A stretch of 64,000 nucleotides of DNA from Bin80 sp965220935 (GTDB taxonomy: Bacteria; Bacteroidota; Rhodothermia; Rhodothermales; Bin80), in assembly GCA_965220935.1 (NCBI GenBank), contig OZ244857.1, positions 1,488,001-1,552,000 of the forward strand, given 5' to 3'. Position numbers and translations under genes: made by a program. The notes under the pieces are model-generated. The model searched no databases, had not been told where the DNA came from, and was given only the letters and a program-made list of their open reading frames with translations. Position 1 is the stretch's first letter. Each line of letters starts with the position of its first letter. This document shows, piece by piece, positions 45,651-54,732 of the stretch.

Positions 45651-48528
45651 TTATCTTACCTCCATGGACACTGGGTTCTGCACACCACTGATCGCGCAGG
45701 ATGGCTAAATTTTCAAGGAGTTGCTCTTGCCCTCCTAGCAATGTCACCAGTATGGCCTTATCCAAATCTTTGCGAGATTGATCTTGATACGCTTCATTTG
45801 CAGGTAAAAATACCCTGTCCTTAAAATTTTCAAAAATAACCTCGGACTGATTTAACTGATCCTGGGTCAGTGACCTTGGATCTATGGATAATAATTCGGG
45901 CATACGAGAGATTGATAGCCTAGATCGCCCCTGTTGCTGCCGGGTACCTGTCCACCAAAAGGCAATTAATCCAAGCGTTGTATTGGCCCACAGTACAAGA
46001 GCAATCTCCCACTGCTTTTGAGTTACAAAATTTGGCCAAGCGGTGCCACCAAGCGAAGCCATCTCGGTCATACATGCCGCCAGTGGCTGAGAGTTGAGTT
46101 GAAAATCTACATTGTAATGCAGTCTGGACGCGCCATCATGCCATTTTTCCGCGGCCTGTTGTCTGTATCCAGAACGACTGACCGCCTGCTGATCGGGCTC
46201 TACGATTAACCGCCGCTCCCGACTGGCATCATGCCCCCACAATACTGGATACTCAGGTCTACGGTCCATCATTGAAACAATATCAAAAGGCCCTCGGGGA
46301 GATTTGTCACTGTTGATGCCATTGATGTCTCTGCTCAATAACCCTCTCCGTCCAAGATCACCAAGCTGGCATACCGCAATAGACACTGGTGCCCCCATTC
46401 TGGGTAGCAGCAATTGACCGCTTTCTAAGGCATCCATAAACAGTGCTAATGATAACTCCCTAATCCCAGACCCGCTCCAGTCTTTTGAATGGAAAAAACT
46501 CCCCATGTGCTCTGTCTCGGTTAACTGAAGCCTGCCCGTCCGTTGGGTTTTATCTCTACGACGCTTTTCAATCACTTGCGCGGTGACGCTCGCTTCAAGT
46601 TGCGTTGTCGGCCTCCTGTAAACGTTTGTGATGAGTATGGGGGAATCTTTGATCCCATTGTCTTTCTTACGGGTGGCAATCACCAAAACTTCGGCCATGC
46701 CAGTATCCGCAGAAAATGCGCGGTCGGTGCTTCCATCGGACGCTATACCTACAACGACAATCTCCTCATAATATTTGCGTAGCAATAATCTGGCGTTTTC
46801 CCAAGACTTCCCCTGCATGAATGTGGCGGGTAAGACCAGTGCTAAGACTCCCCCCTGTCGTAGTTTGATATGGGCTAGATCAATAAAGTTTGAGGCGAGG
46901 CCTGCATTACCATGTCCAGCGGGGTCGGCTAATTTTTTTCTGATCTCTTTTAGGCGAGCGGACATCTTTGATTGCTCGTCTTCTTTGGTTTGGAACCCTG
47001 CAAACGAAGGAATCGGCACCTCGGTCGCCTCATGATTTGTAGGTCGGGTAAATGGTGGGTTCATGATGATTAGATCCATGGATCCATGCGGAACCTCTAT
47101 CACTGTACCATCCAAGTCGCCTTCCCCAACCCCCTGCCCAGAAAGTACTTGACGCCCTGTGCCAAAGATGGCCCGCGTCTCATCAGCTTCCATCAGATCC
47201 AACGATCCAATAGATACCCCATTGCCTTTACTATCTTCACCATACGGCATCGTGATGATTCGGGTATGACCGTAGGGCTTATCTGGATGCATCCCCGAAA
47301 GCGTTGCAGCGGTTAGATGCACCGCCGAAGGCATAATATCGGCAGCCGTCAATACCCCTTCCATCATTTTAGCATGCAACCGCCCATCATCGTTGCCCGA
47401 CCGTCGATGACGAGAGGCAAATGCTTGATACGTAGCCCCTAACAATGCACCCGTCCCACAGGCCAAATCCGCCACTTTTAATGCCGTAATTTTTTTGGGC
47501 ACCGACCAGTTTATCTCTAACCGAGAGACCGCTAATTCAGCCAACAGTGTCGCCGATGCAGGAAGCGTATAAAACGTCGCCAGAAACTTACGATCTGTAA
47601 TCAGTTGCTGAAACATGCGCCCCGATAAGTCCTGAATATCCGCGACACCAAAACGCTCCAACTGCGCGGCCATATCACTTAATATGTCAATGACCTTTTG
47701 GGCATCTCTTTCTGGAAGAATTAAAAATAAATCTGAGGCTAAACTGAAAATTGGCCAGTAATTGATGTCTAATATCGCACGCCAAGACTCTATCACATCA
47801 GATTGTATAATCGTTCCTAGTTCATTTTTGTAGTGGACTAGCGGATGTATCTTCTCGTGAAGCCGCGCAAGCCGCAGATGAAAAATAACCGCATTGGCTA
47901 AGATCGCCATGGCCATACGCGTGGTCTGTTCGCCCTCTTGTTGATGAAGCTTCTGGGCCAGTTGATCTAAAACGTATGCAGGGGCATGAAACTGCAGATA
48001 CCCCGCGGCTTGGCTGACGCCCATCTCTAAAATCTTGACCCCCGTTGCAACCCTTCGCTCAGATAAGGCCACCGTTTCTATGCAATTGGCTAAATCATCC
48101 AAGCCACCCTCAAGCCAACCGCTGGTTGGCCAGCGCTCTGTGTGATCATACAAGTCCCCTGTCCCATCATAGGTGAATACGGCATAGAAATACCTCCCCG
48201 TTCGTATGCATGAATCCAAATCGGACTGCTCTACCTTACGCAGAGTGGCCGGCAGCTTGACAGCCATACACTGCTCCACCTGCTCTTTGGTGTTTTTGAT
48301 CGTCTGCCCTAAACGTTGACGCGTATCAGATTCCACAGTGCGTGCAGGTGAAAACTCTGTCTCCAAAATCACCGTAAGCCCCCCCGCATGAGACACAACA
48401 ATATCTGGCTGCTTCATCTTCTCCACAAAAACATCCGTCTGCTCCGCACGCACACTCCAACTCGACAATACACCCCTTAGACACTCAGCAAGCTTGGAGT
48501 TAATTATCTTTTCAGAATTATTAGGCAT
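45631..48528 (-). CDS. N6-adenine DNA methylase with putative N-terminal nuclease domain, copy 3 (MITE-altered C-terminus)
   Basis: 965 residues, same domain plan as copy 1. It shares the Gly-Thr insertion, RRVATG and QLNSQ with copy 2, but its C-terminus is ELNPI instead of HPV because the MITE at 45057-45650 inserted just after the KIT codons and provides a stop. Only the last three natural residues are lost, so activity is probably not destroyed by that change. It carries AGCAATGTCACCAGT-type silent and missense differences near the 3' end that it shares with copy 4, not copy 2. Confidence 0.85.
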   Translation of the reverse strand: MPNNSEKIINSKLAECLRGVLSSWSVRAEQTDVFVEKMKQPDIVVSHAGGLTVILETEFSPARTVESDTRQRLGQTIKNTKEQVEQCMAVKLPATLRKVEQSDLDSCIRTGRYFYAVFTYDGTGDLYDHTERWPTSGWLEGGLDDLANCIETVALSERRVATGVKILEMGVSQAAGYLQFHAPAYVLDQLAQKLHQQEGEQTTRMAMAILANAVIFHLRLARLHEKIHPLVHYKNELGTIIQSDVIESWRAILDINYWPIFSLASDLFLILPERDAQKVIDILSDMAAQLERFGVADIQDLSGRMFQQLITDRKFLATFYTLPASATLLAELAVSRLEINWSVPKKITALKVADLACGTGALLGATYQAFASRHRRSGNDDGRLHAKMMEGVLTAADIMPSAVHLTAATLSGMHPDKPYGHTRIITMPYGEDSKGNGVSIGSLDLMEADETRAIFGTGRQVLSGQGVGEGDLDGTVIEVPHGSMDLIIMNPPFTRPTNHEATEVPIPSFAGFQTKEDEQSKMSARLKEIRKKLADPAGHGNAGLASNFIDLAHIKLRQGGVLALVLPATFMQGKSWENARLLLRKYYEEIVVVGIASDGSTDRAFSADTGMAEVLVIATRKKDNGIKDSPILITNVYRRPTTQLEASVTAQVIEKRRRDKTQRTGRLQLTETEHMGSFFHSKDWSGSGIRELSLALFMDALESGQLLLPRMGAPVSIAVCQLGDLGRRGLLSRDINGINSDKSPRGPFDIVSMMDRRPEYPVLWGHDASRERRLIVEPDQQAVSRSGYRQQAAEKWHDGASRLHYNVDFQLNSQPLAACMTEMASLGGTAWPNFVTQKQWEIALVLWANTTLGLIAFWWTGTRQQQGRSRLSISRMPELLSIDPRSLTQDQLNQSEVIFENFKDRVFLPANEAYQDQSRKDLDKAILVTLLGGQEQLLENLAILRDQWCAEPSVHGGKITELNPI

Positions 48529-48648
48529 GGGTTATGCAGTTATCTCAGGGGTAAAAATATACCTCCATCATACTGATTGGGGTATCTTGCCGACATGGTC
48601 TACAATATCTCTGAATGTGATTGCTTATATACACCGGGTGCGTTATCT

Positions 48649-49242
48649 CTGAACTTAACCCTATTTTGGCGAATTTCAAGACTCCAGAAGCAACCATGAT
48701 TCCCACTTATGACTAAATTTGTAGGTTTTAAGAAAAAAAGTCCCACTTTGTAGCTTTTTGAGCAAAATTAGGGCAGCTTTCCCACCTTGTTATCCCACTT
48801 TTAACCTTTTTATATCATTAGATGTGTGCCCATGTAGATACGACAAAGTAGACTTAATAATTTCTGAAATATTGCATAAACTCCTAATTAACCAGACTTT
48901 TCACATAATAAGATGTAATTTTTAAAGCATTTTAATAACTCAAAAATAAATAGTGCCCGTCCAGAAAAGCATCTAACAGCGGTGAATCGCCTATTCTGTA
49001 TGGGTTTATAGATTCAAAATAAACGTTATTTTGTTGCGAAGATTTTGCGGCCATTTTCTAGATTACGCGTTAGAGGTACTAAAAATGGGAGTTTTCAGTA
49101 TACACCCTGTCATTTGTTACCTTGAATTCACACATCTTCGTAAATCTTCAAGCGAAATGATCGGCGATAAATGTCATATAGAATAGGAACTTCAAAGAAA
49201 ATTTTCTATTTCTGGACGGACACTAAATAGGGTTAAGTTCAG
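48649..49242. mobile_element. MITE-like element, copy B, 594 bp
   Basis: Same element as copy A at the same position relative to the gene, exactly 3592 bp further right: 18-bp inverted ends CTGAACTTAACCCTATTT and TTATCT target duplications at 48643-48648 and 49243-49248. No difference from copy A was noticed. Identical insertion sites in two array units mean that one insertion was later copied by tandem duplication or gene conversion, rather than two independent insertions. It also supplies the ELNPI tail and stop of methylase copy 4. Confidence 0.9.
48951..49225. repeat. Inner inverted-repeat element inside MITE copy B
   Basis: Equivalent of 45359-45633 displaced by 3592 bp: 275 bp between TAGTGCCCGTCCAGAAA and TTTCTGGACGGACACTA. 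No gene inside. Confidence 0.55.
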
Positions 49243-52114
49243 TTATCTTACCTCCATGGACACTGGGTTCTGCACACCACTGATCGCGCAGGATGGCTAA
49301 ATTTTCAAGGAGTTGCTCTTGCCCTCCTAGCAATGTCACCAGTATGGCCTTATCCAAATCTTTGCGAGATTGATCTTGATACGCTTCATTTGCAGGTAAA
49401 AATACCCTGTCCTTAAAATTTTCAAAAATAACCTCGGACTGATTTAACTGATCCTGGGTCAGTGACCTTGGATCTATGGATAATAATTCGGGCATGCGAG
49501 AAATTGATATTACCGACCGCCCCTGTTGCTGCCGGGTACCTGTCCACCAAAAGGCAATTAATCCAAGCGTTGTATTGGCCCACAGTACAAGAGCAATCTC
49601 CCACTGCTTTTGAGTTACAAAATTTGGCCAGCCTCTGCCACCAAGCGAAGCCATCTCGGTTATACATGCCGCCAGTGGCTGAGAGTTGAGTCGAAAATCT
49701 ACATTGTAATGCAGTCTGGACGCGCCATCATGCCATTTTTCCGCGGCCTGTTGTCTGTATCCAGAACGGCTGACCGCCTGCTGATCTGGCTCTACGATTA
49801 ACCGCCGCTCCCGACTGGCATCATGCCCCCACAATACTGGATACTCAGGTCTACGATCCATCATTGAAACAATATCAAAAGGCCCTCGGGGAGATTTGTC
49901 ACTGTTGATGCCATTGATGTCTCTGCTCAATAACCCTCTCCGTCCAAGATCACCAAGCTGGCATACCGCAATAGACACTGGTGCCCCCATTCTGGGTAGC
50001 AGCAATTGACCGCTTTCTAAGGCATCCATAAACAGTGCTAATGATAACTCCCTAATCCCAGACCCGCTCCAGTCTTTTGAATGGAAAAAACTCCCCATAT
50101 GCTCTGTCTCGGTTAACTGAAGCCTGCCCGTCCGTTGGGTTTTATCTCTACGACGCTTTTCAATCACTTGCGCGGTGACGCTCGCTTCAAGTTGCGTTGT
50201 CGGCCTCCTGTAAATGTTTGTGATGAGTATGGGGGAATCTTTGACCCCATTGTCTTTCTTACGGGTGGCAATCACCAAAACTTCGGCCATGCCAGTATCC
50301 GCAGAAAATGCGCGGTCGGTGCTTCCATCGGACGCTATACCTACAACGACAATCTCCTCATAATATTTGCGTAGCAATAATCTGGCGTTTTCCCAAGACT
50401 TCCCCTGCATGAATGTGGCGGGTAAGACCAGTGCTAAGACTCCCCCCTGTCGTAGTTTGATATGGGCTAGATCAATAAAGTTTGAGGCGAGGCCTGCATT
50501 ACCATGTCCAGCGGGGTCGGCTAATTTTTTTCTGATCTCTTTTAGGCGAGCGGACATCTTTGATTGCTCGTCTTCTTTGGTTTGGAACCCTGCAAACGAA
50601 GGAATCGGCACCTCGGTCGCCTCATGATTTGTAGGTCGGGTAAATGGTGGGTTCATGATGATTAGATCCATGGATCCATGCGGAACCTCTATCACTGTAC
50701 CATCCAAGTCGCCTTCCCCAACCCCCTGCCCAGAAAGTACTTGACGCCCTGTGCCAAAGATGGCCCGCGTCTCATCAGCTTCCATCAGATCCAACGATCC
50801 AATAGATACCCCATTGCCTTTACTATCTTCACCATACGGCATCGTGATGATTCGGGTATGACCGTAGGGCTTATCTGGATGCATCCCCGAAAGCGTTGCA
50901 GCGGTTAGATGCACCGCCGAAGGCATAATATCGGCAGCCGTCAATACCCCTTCCATCATTTTAGCATGCAACCGCCCATCATCGTTGCCCGACCGTCGAT
51001 GACGAGAGGCAAATGCTTGATACGTAGCCCCTAACAATGCACCCGTCCCACAGGCCAAATCCGCCACTTTTAATGCCGTAATTTTTTTGGACACCGACCA
51101 GTTTACCTCTAACCGAGAGACCGCCAATTCAGCCAACAGTGTCGCCGATGCAGGAAGCGTATAAAATGTCGCCAGAAACTTACGATCTGTAATCAGTTGC
51201 TGAAACATGCGCCCCGATAAGTCCTGAATATCCGCGACACCAAAACGCTCCAACTGCGCGGCCATATCACTTAATATGTCAATGACCTTTTGGGCATCTC
51301 TTTCTGGAAGAATTAAAAATAAATCTGAGGCTAAACTGAAAATTGGCCAGTAATTGATGTCTAATATCGCACGCCAAGACTCTATCACATCAGATTGTAT
51401 AATCGTTCCTAGTTCATTTTTGTAGTGGACTAGCGGATGTATCTTCTCGTGAAGCCGCGCAAGCCGCAGATGAAAAATAACCGCATTGGCTAAGATCGCC
51501 ATGGCCATACGCGTGGTCTGTTCGCCCTCTTGTTGATGAAGCTTCTGGGCCAGTTGATCTAAAACGTATGCAGGGGCATGAAACTGCAGATACCCCGCGG
51601 CTTGGCTGACGCCCATCTCTAAAATCTTGACCCCCGTTGCAATCCTTCGCTCAGATAAGGCCACCGTTTCTATGCAATTGGCTAAATCATCCAAGCCACC
51701 CTCAAGCCAACCGCTGGTTGGCCAGCGCTCTGTGTGATCATACAAGTCCCCATCATAGGTGAATACGGCATAGAAATACCTCCCCGTTCGTATGCATGAA
51801 TCCAAATCGGACTGCTCTACCTTACGCAGAGTGGCCGGCAGCTTGACAGCCATACACTGCTCCACCTGCTCTTTGGTGTTTTTGATCGTCTGCCCTAAAC
51901 GTTGACGCGTATCAGATTCCACAGTGCGTGCAGGTGAAAACTCTGTCTCCAAAATCACCGTAAGCCCCCCCGCATGAGACACAACAATATCTGGCTGCTT
52001 CATCTTCTCCACAAAAACATCCGTCTGCTCCGCACGCACACTCCAACTCGACAATACACCCCTTAGACACTCAGCAAGTATAACATTGACGCTTCTTTCC
52101 GAATTTGACGGCAT
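49223..52114 (-). CDS. N6-adenine DNA methylase with putative N-terminal nuclease domain, copy 4 (most upstream)
   Basis: 963 residues from ATG 52114 (a GTG at 52117 is in frame but MPSNSERS aligns with the MPNNSEK start of the other copies). The first 12 codons differ from copies 1-3 (MPSNSERSVNVI against MPNNSEKIINSK), then DNA identity begins at CTTGCTGAG. Other private residues: EVNWSVSKK, NIYRRP, CITEM, GGRGWPN, RSVISISRM. It lacks the Gly-Thr insertion, like copy 1. Its tail ELNPI comes from MITE copy B. Only this copy has unique upstream DNA (52118-52335), so it may be the founding copy, with its own promoter or reading from gpmI, which lies upstream on the same strand. Confidence 0.85.
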   Translation of the reverse strand: MPSNSERSVNVILAECLRGVLSSWSVRAEQTDVFVEKMKQPDIVVSHAGGLTVILETEFSPARTVESDTRQRLGQTIKNTKEQVEQCMAVKLPATLRKVEQSDLDSCIRTGRYFYAVFTYDGDLYDHTERWPTSGWLEGGLDDLANCIETVALSERRIATGVKILEMGVSQAAGYLQFHAPAYVLDQLAQKLHQQEGEQTTRMAMAILANAVIFHLRLARLHEKIHPLVHYKNELGTIIQSDVIESWRAILDINYWPIFSLASDLFLILPERDAQKVIDILSDMAAQLERFGVADIQDLSGRMFQQLITDRKFLATFYTLPASATLLAELAVSRLEVNWSVSKKITALKVADLACGTGALLGATYQAFASRHRRSGNDDGRLHAKMMEGVLTAADIMPSAVHLTAATLSGMHPDKPYGHTRIITMPYGEDSKGNGVSIGSLDLMEADETRAIFGTGRQVLSGQGVGEGDLDGTVIEVPHGSMDLIIMNPPFTRPTNHEATEVPIPSFAGFQTKEDEQSKMSARLKEIRKKLADPAGHGNAGLASNFIDLAHIKLRQGGVLALVLPATFMQGKSWENARLLLRKYYEEIVVVGIASDGSTDRAFSADTGMAEVLVIATRKKDNGVKDSPILITNIYRRPTTQLEASVTAQVIEKRRRDKTQRTGRLQLTETEHMGSFFHSKDWSGSGIRELSLALFMDALESGQLLLPRMGAPVSIAVCQLGDLGRRGLLSRDINGINSDKSPRGPFDIVSMMDRRPEYPVLWGHDASRERRLIVEPDQQAVSRSGYRQQAAEKWHDGASRLHYNVDFRLNSQPLAACITEMASLGGRGWPNFVTQKQWEIALVLWANTTLGLIAFWWTGTRQQQGRSVISISRMPELLSIDPRSLTQDQLNQSEVIFENFKDRVFLPANEAYQDQSRKDLDKAILVTLLGGQEQLLENLAILRDQWCAEPSVHGGKITELNPI

Positions 52115-52335
52115 CACTTAATCTTTGATGGCAATCATTCGTTGTAGAATGATGAATATCGCACTTAATGTAATAAAATAATAAATGCAAATTTAGACTG
52201 ATTCTGAATGAGTTAAAGTTGAATATCTCAAGATAAGCATTTCACAACAGGATTCACCAAAAAGTTCAGACCTTCAATACTTGGTCATCAATTAAGACGA
52301 ACCACGAAAAATTAATGATTTGTGTACCATGGCTT

Positions 52336-53841
52336 TTAGCTAACAAGGACATCCCCCGTCATCCTGTCCGGAATGGTTAATCCCATCAAAAAAAGTATTG
52401 TTGGGGCAACATCGCCCAACTTTCCTGGGTGGATTGGCCCTTTGAATCCATCCTTGATGATCAGATGAGGTACAAGTGCAGTGGAATGTGCTGTATTTGG
52501 TGATCCATCCTTATTGCGCATTAAATCTGCATTCCCATGGTCAGCAATAAGGCTGATGCCATATCCCGCAGAATATGCAGACTTAACGACAGTACGCACT
52601 GCTCTGTCAATAGCTTCAACGGCTTTGACCGCTGCTTCAAATACTCCAGTATGCCCTACCATATCTGGATTTGCAAAATTGATACACACAAAATCAAACG
52701 TTTCTCTGCTAAGTGCATCACAACACCGGGTTGCAACTTCTGGAGCACTCATTTCAGGTTGGAGATCATAGGTATCAACTTTGGGAGAATTGATCAGCAG
52801 GCGCTCTTCTCCTTTGAATAATTTTTCGCGCCCTCCACTGAAGAAATAAGTGACATGCGGATATTTTTCCGTTTCAGCAACTCTAAGCTGACGTAGACCA
52901 GCATTAGATATTACTTCACCTAGTGTTTCTTTCAAATCTACTTTATCAAAAGCGACGGGTAATCCAAACGTTTTATCATAGGGAGTCAAAGTTGCAAAAT
53001 ACAGATTCTCAAAGGGGGTCACTTCAAAGGTGGCATCGGTTGGTGTTTGGGTGAATGCGTTGACTAATTGGCGGCCCCGATCAGCTCGAAAATTGAAAAA
53101 TATGACCGCATCCCCATCGCTGATTAGGACTGGCTCCACAATATGTGGTTCAATAAACTCATCCGTGATCCCAGCATCATAGCTTGCTTGGAAAGCGGCA
53201 GTGACATTTTCGCATCTCCGCCCATGCCCACGCACTAACATCCGATATGCTTTCGCCGTACGTTCCCAGCGTTGATCCCGATCCATCGCGTGATATCGCC
53301 CTATGACAGTGCTAATCTGAGCTAGGTGTCCTGCGGCTTGGTTAAATTGCTCGGCATAATTAATCCCTCCATGAGGAGCTGAATCTCTTCCATCAGAAAA
53401 TGCATGAACGTAGACTTGATCGCGGTTAAGGCCCTGACGGCTGGCTAACTGGCACAAGGAAACAAGATGTCGAATATGACTATGCACTCCTCCGTCAGAG
53501 AATAACCCCATCAAATGAAGCTTGGTGGGTCTGGCATGGCGAGCCGCAGAGAGGAGGACTTCATTCTCAAAAATAGATCCATCTTCAATTGAAAGATCTA
53601 TTCGAGTGATTTCCTGATGCACAATACGCCCAGCCCCTAAATTCATATGCCCCACTTCGCTGTTACCCATCTGACCAGAAGGCAAGCCAACCGGCCGACC
53701 AGAAGCGTCTAACGTTCCATGAGGATACTTAGAAAATAATTCATCCAAAAAGGGCTTATGTGCCTGATCAATAGCACTCACACTTGGATTTTCGGCAATC
53801 CCATAGCCATCTAGAATCATGAGAATATGCTTATTCGGCAT
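52336..53841 (-). CDS. gpmI: 2,3-bisphosphoglycerate-independent phosphoglycerate mutase
   Basis: Interconverts 3- and 2-phosphoglycerate using two Mn ions and a phosphoserine intermediate. 501 residues, standard. Seen: metal motif LMILDGYG (Asp11), the catalytic serine in GQMGNSEVGHMNLGAGR (Ser61), SDGGVHSHIRHL, HAFSDGRDSAP, YHAMDRDQRWER and the C-terminal metal motifs NFANPDMVGHTG and LIADHGNAD. The gene bounds the accessory island on the right; the 218 bp between it and methylase copy 4 hold no gene. Confidence 0.98.
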   Translation of the reverse strand: MPNKHILMILDGYGIAENPSVSAIDQAHKPFLDELFSKYPHGTLDASGRPVGLPSGQMGNSEVGHMNLGAGRIVHQEITRIDLSIEDGSIFENEVLLSAARHARPTKLHLMGLFSDGGVHSHIRHLVSLCQLASRQGLNRDQVYVHAFSDGRDSAPHGGINYAEQFNQAAGHLAQISTVIGRYHAMDRDQRWERTAKAYRMLVRGHGRRCENVTAAFQASYDAGITDEFIEPHIVEPVLISDGDAVIFFNFRADRGRQLVNAFTQTPTDATFEVTPFENLYFATLTPYDKTFGLPVAFDKVDLKETLGEVISNAGLRQLRVAETEKYPHVTYFFSGGREKLFKGEERLLINSPKVDTYDLQPEMSAPEVATRCCDALSRETFDFVCINFANPDMVGHTGVFEAAVKAVEAIDRAVRTVVKSAYSAGYGISLIADHGNADLMRNKDGSPNTAHSTALVPHLIIKDGFKGPIHPGKLGDVAPTILFLMGLTIPDRMTGDVLVS

Positions 53842-53868
53842 CTTATCTGAATTATGTCATGACGATTA

Positions 53869-54717
53869 TCAAATTCTGTAATCACGAACAATTTTAGTTG
53901 TGATACCAGTCTTAGAGTGAAAAACATTCATTGAATTGCACTTTGGACAGGCAACCTGTTCGGTTCCGTTTCGGTCAATTCGTTTTATAGGGTGATCAAA
54001 ATAATATTTTCGAGTGGCACAGTAATATTTGCCGTATAGAGGATTTAAATTTTCTATTTGTTTGGGTAGTTGACTCCTCTTTTCATTATATAAACATATA
54101 TCTGAGACGACACACATCTCACACTCTGGGTTTCTTGCCGTGCAAGTATATCTACCATGAAGAATGAATAAGTGGTGGGAGCGCCCCCATTCCTCTTTGG
54201 GAATGACATTCTTGAGACCGAACTCCACTTTTAAAGGGGTATCGGCATGATCAACTAAGCCAATCCGATTCGCAACACGAAAAACATGGGTGTCAACAGG
54301 CAAGGCATCCCGATCCCCGAACGCAACCGAGGAGACCACTTGCGCCGTCTTTCTGCCTACCCCTGGCAACTTCATAAGAGAAGCCTGATCTTCAGGAAGT
54401 TTTCCATCGTGCTCCTCCATCACCTGAGTCGCCATTGCAACCAAATGTTTGGATTTGTTATTTGGATAGGAAATAGAGGAAATGATCTTAGCTACGTCAC
54501 TAACAGTAGCATTAGATAAGGCTTCAAAGGTGGGCCAATTTTTGAACAGCCCTGGCGTGGTAAGGTTAACGCGTTCATCGGTACACTGAGCAGATAAAAT
54601 GACAGCAACAATCAGTTCATACTCATTGATAAACCTAAGCTCGGTTTCGGGCCTTGAAATGACTTCTGATAGCGCATCTATCACCCTAAGAGCACGCTCT
54701 TTCTTACTTAAACTCAT
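53869..54717 (-). CDS. nth: Endonuclease III with C-terminal extension
   Basis: Base-excision DNA glycosylase/AP lyase for oxidised pyrimidines. The core matches Nth: the HhH motif LPGVGRKTAQVV with the catalytic Lys at 123, catalytic Asp142 in PVDTHVFRVANR, and the 4Fe-4S cluster as Cys192-x6-Cys199-x2-Cys202-x5-Cys208. The protein is 282 residues against about 211 in the typical enzyme. Residues 213-282 form an extra domain with KYYCATRKYYF (Cys233) and ACPKCNSMNVF (Cys257, Cys260), resembling a partial zinc ribbon. Lies 28 bp upstream of gpmI on the same strand. Confidence 0.93.
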   Translation of the reverse strand: MSLSKKERALRVIDALSEVISRPETELRFINEYELIVAVILSAQCTDERVNLTTPGLFKNWPTFEALSNATVSDVAKIISSISYPNNKSKHLVAMATQVMEEHDGKLPEDQASLMKLPGVGRKTAQVVSSVAFGDRDALPVDTHVFRVANRIGLVDHADTPLKVEFGLKNVIPKEEWGRSHHLFILHGRYTCTARNPECEMCVVSDICLYNEKRSQLPKQIENLNPLYGKYYCATRKYYFDHPIKRIDRNGTEQVACPKCNSMNVFHSKTGITTKIVRDYRI

Positions 54718-54732
54718 GAATCTTGAGAGGTT

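Larger units (their letters stand above)
39058..52080 (-). repeat. Four-copy tandem amplification of a DNA methylase gene unit
   Basis: Four head-to-tail copies on the minus strand. Copy-to-copy offsets are 2987, 3586 and 3592 bp; the two larger values are explained by a 594-bp insertion in the spacer and a 6-bp insertion in the coding region. The basic unit is the ~2.9-kb gene plus a ~101-bp spacer (41944-42044 and equivalents). Copy 4 (49223-52114) is furthest upstream and alone has unique upstream sequence and different first codons. Similarity ends abruptly at about 52080 (CTTGCTGAG). Coding differences between copies are few, so amplification is recent or copies are kept similar by recombination. 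Confidence 0.95.

Noticed and set aside
39439..50908. Repeated 60-90-residue plus-strand frames in each methylase copy
   Set aside because: They are exact antisense shadows of the methylase genes, repeated only because the genes are repeated. No ribosome-binding site or recognisable protein family.
39058..52114. Array as an assembly artefact
   Set aside because: Copies differ by a 6-bp insertion, several substitutions, two different N-termini and the presence or absence of a 594-bp element, so they are distinct copies. Long reads would still be needed to prove the exact number.
39058..52114. Array as a BREX PglX, DISARM or type I hsdM locus
   Set aside because: No neighbouring brx, drm, hsdR or hsdS genes are present, and the motif layout and length (~963 residues with an N-terminal domain) do not call for these systems.
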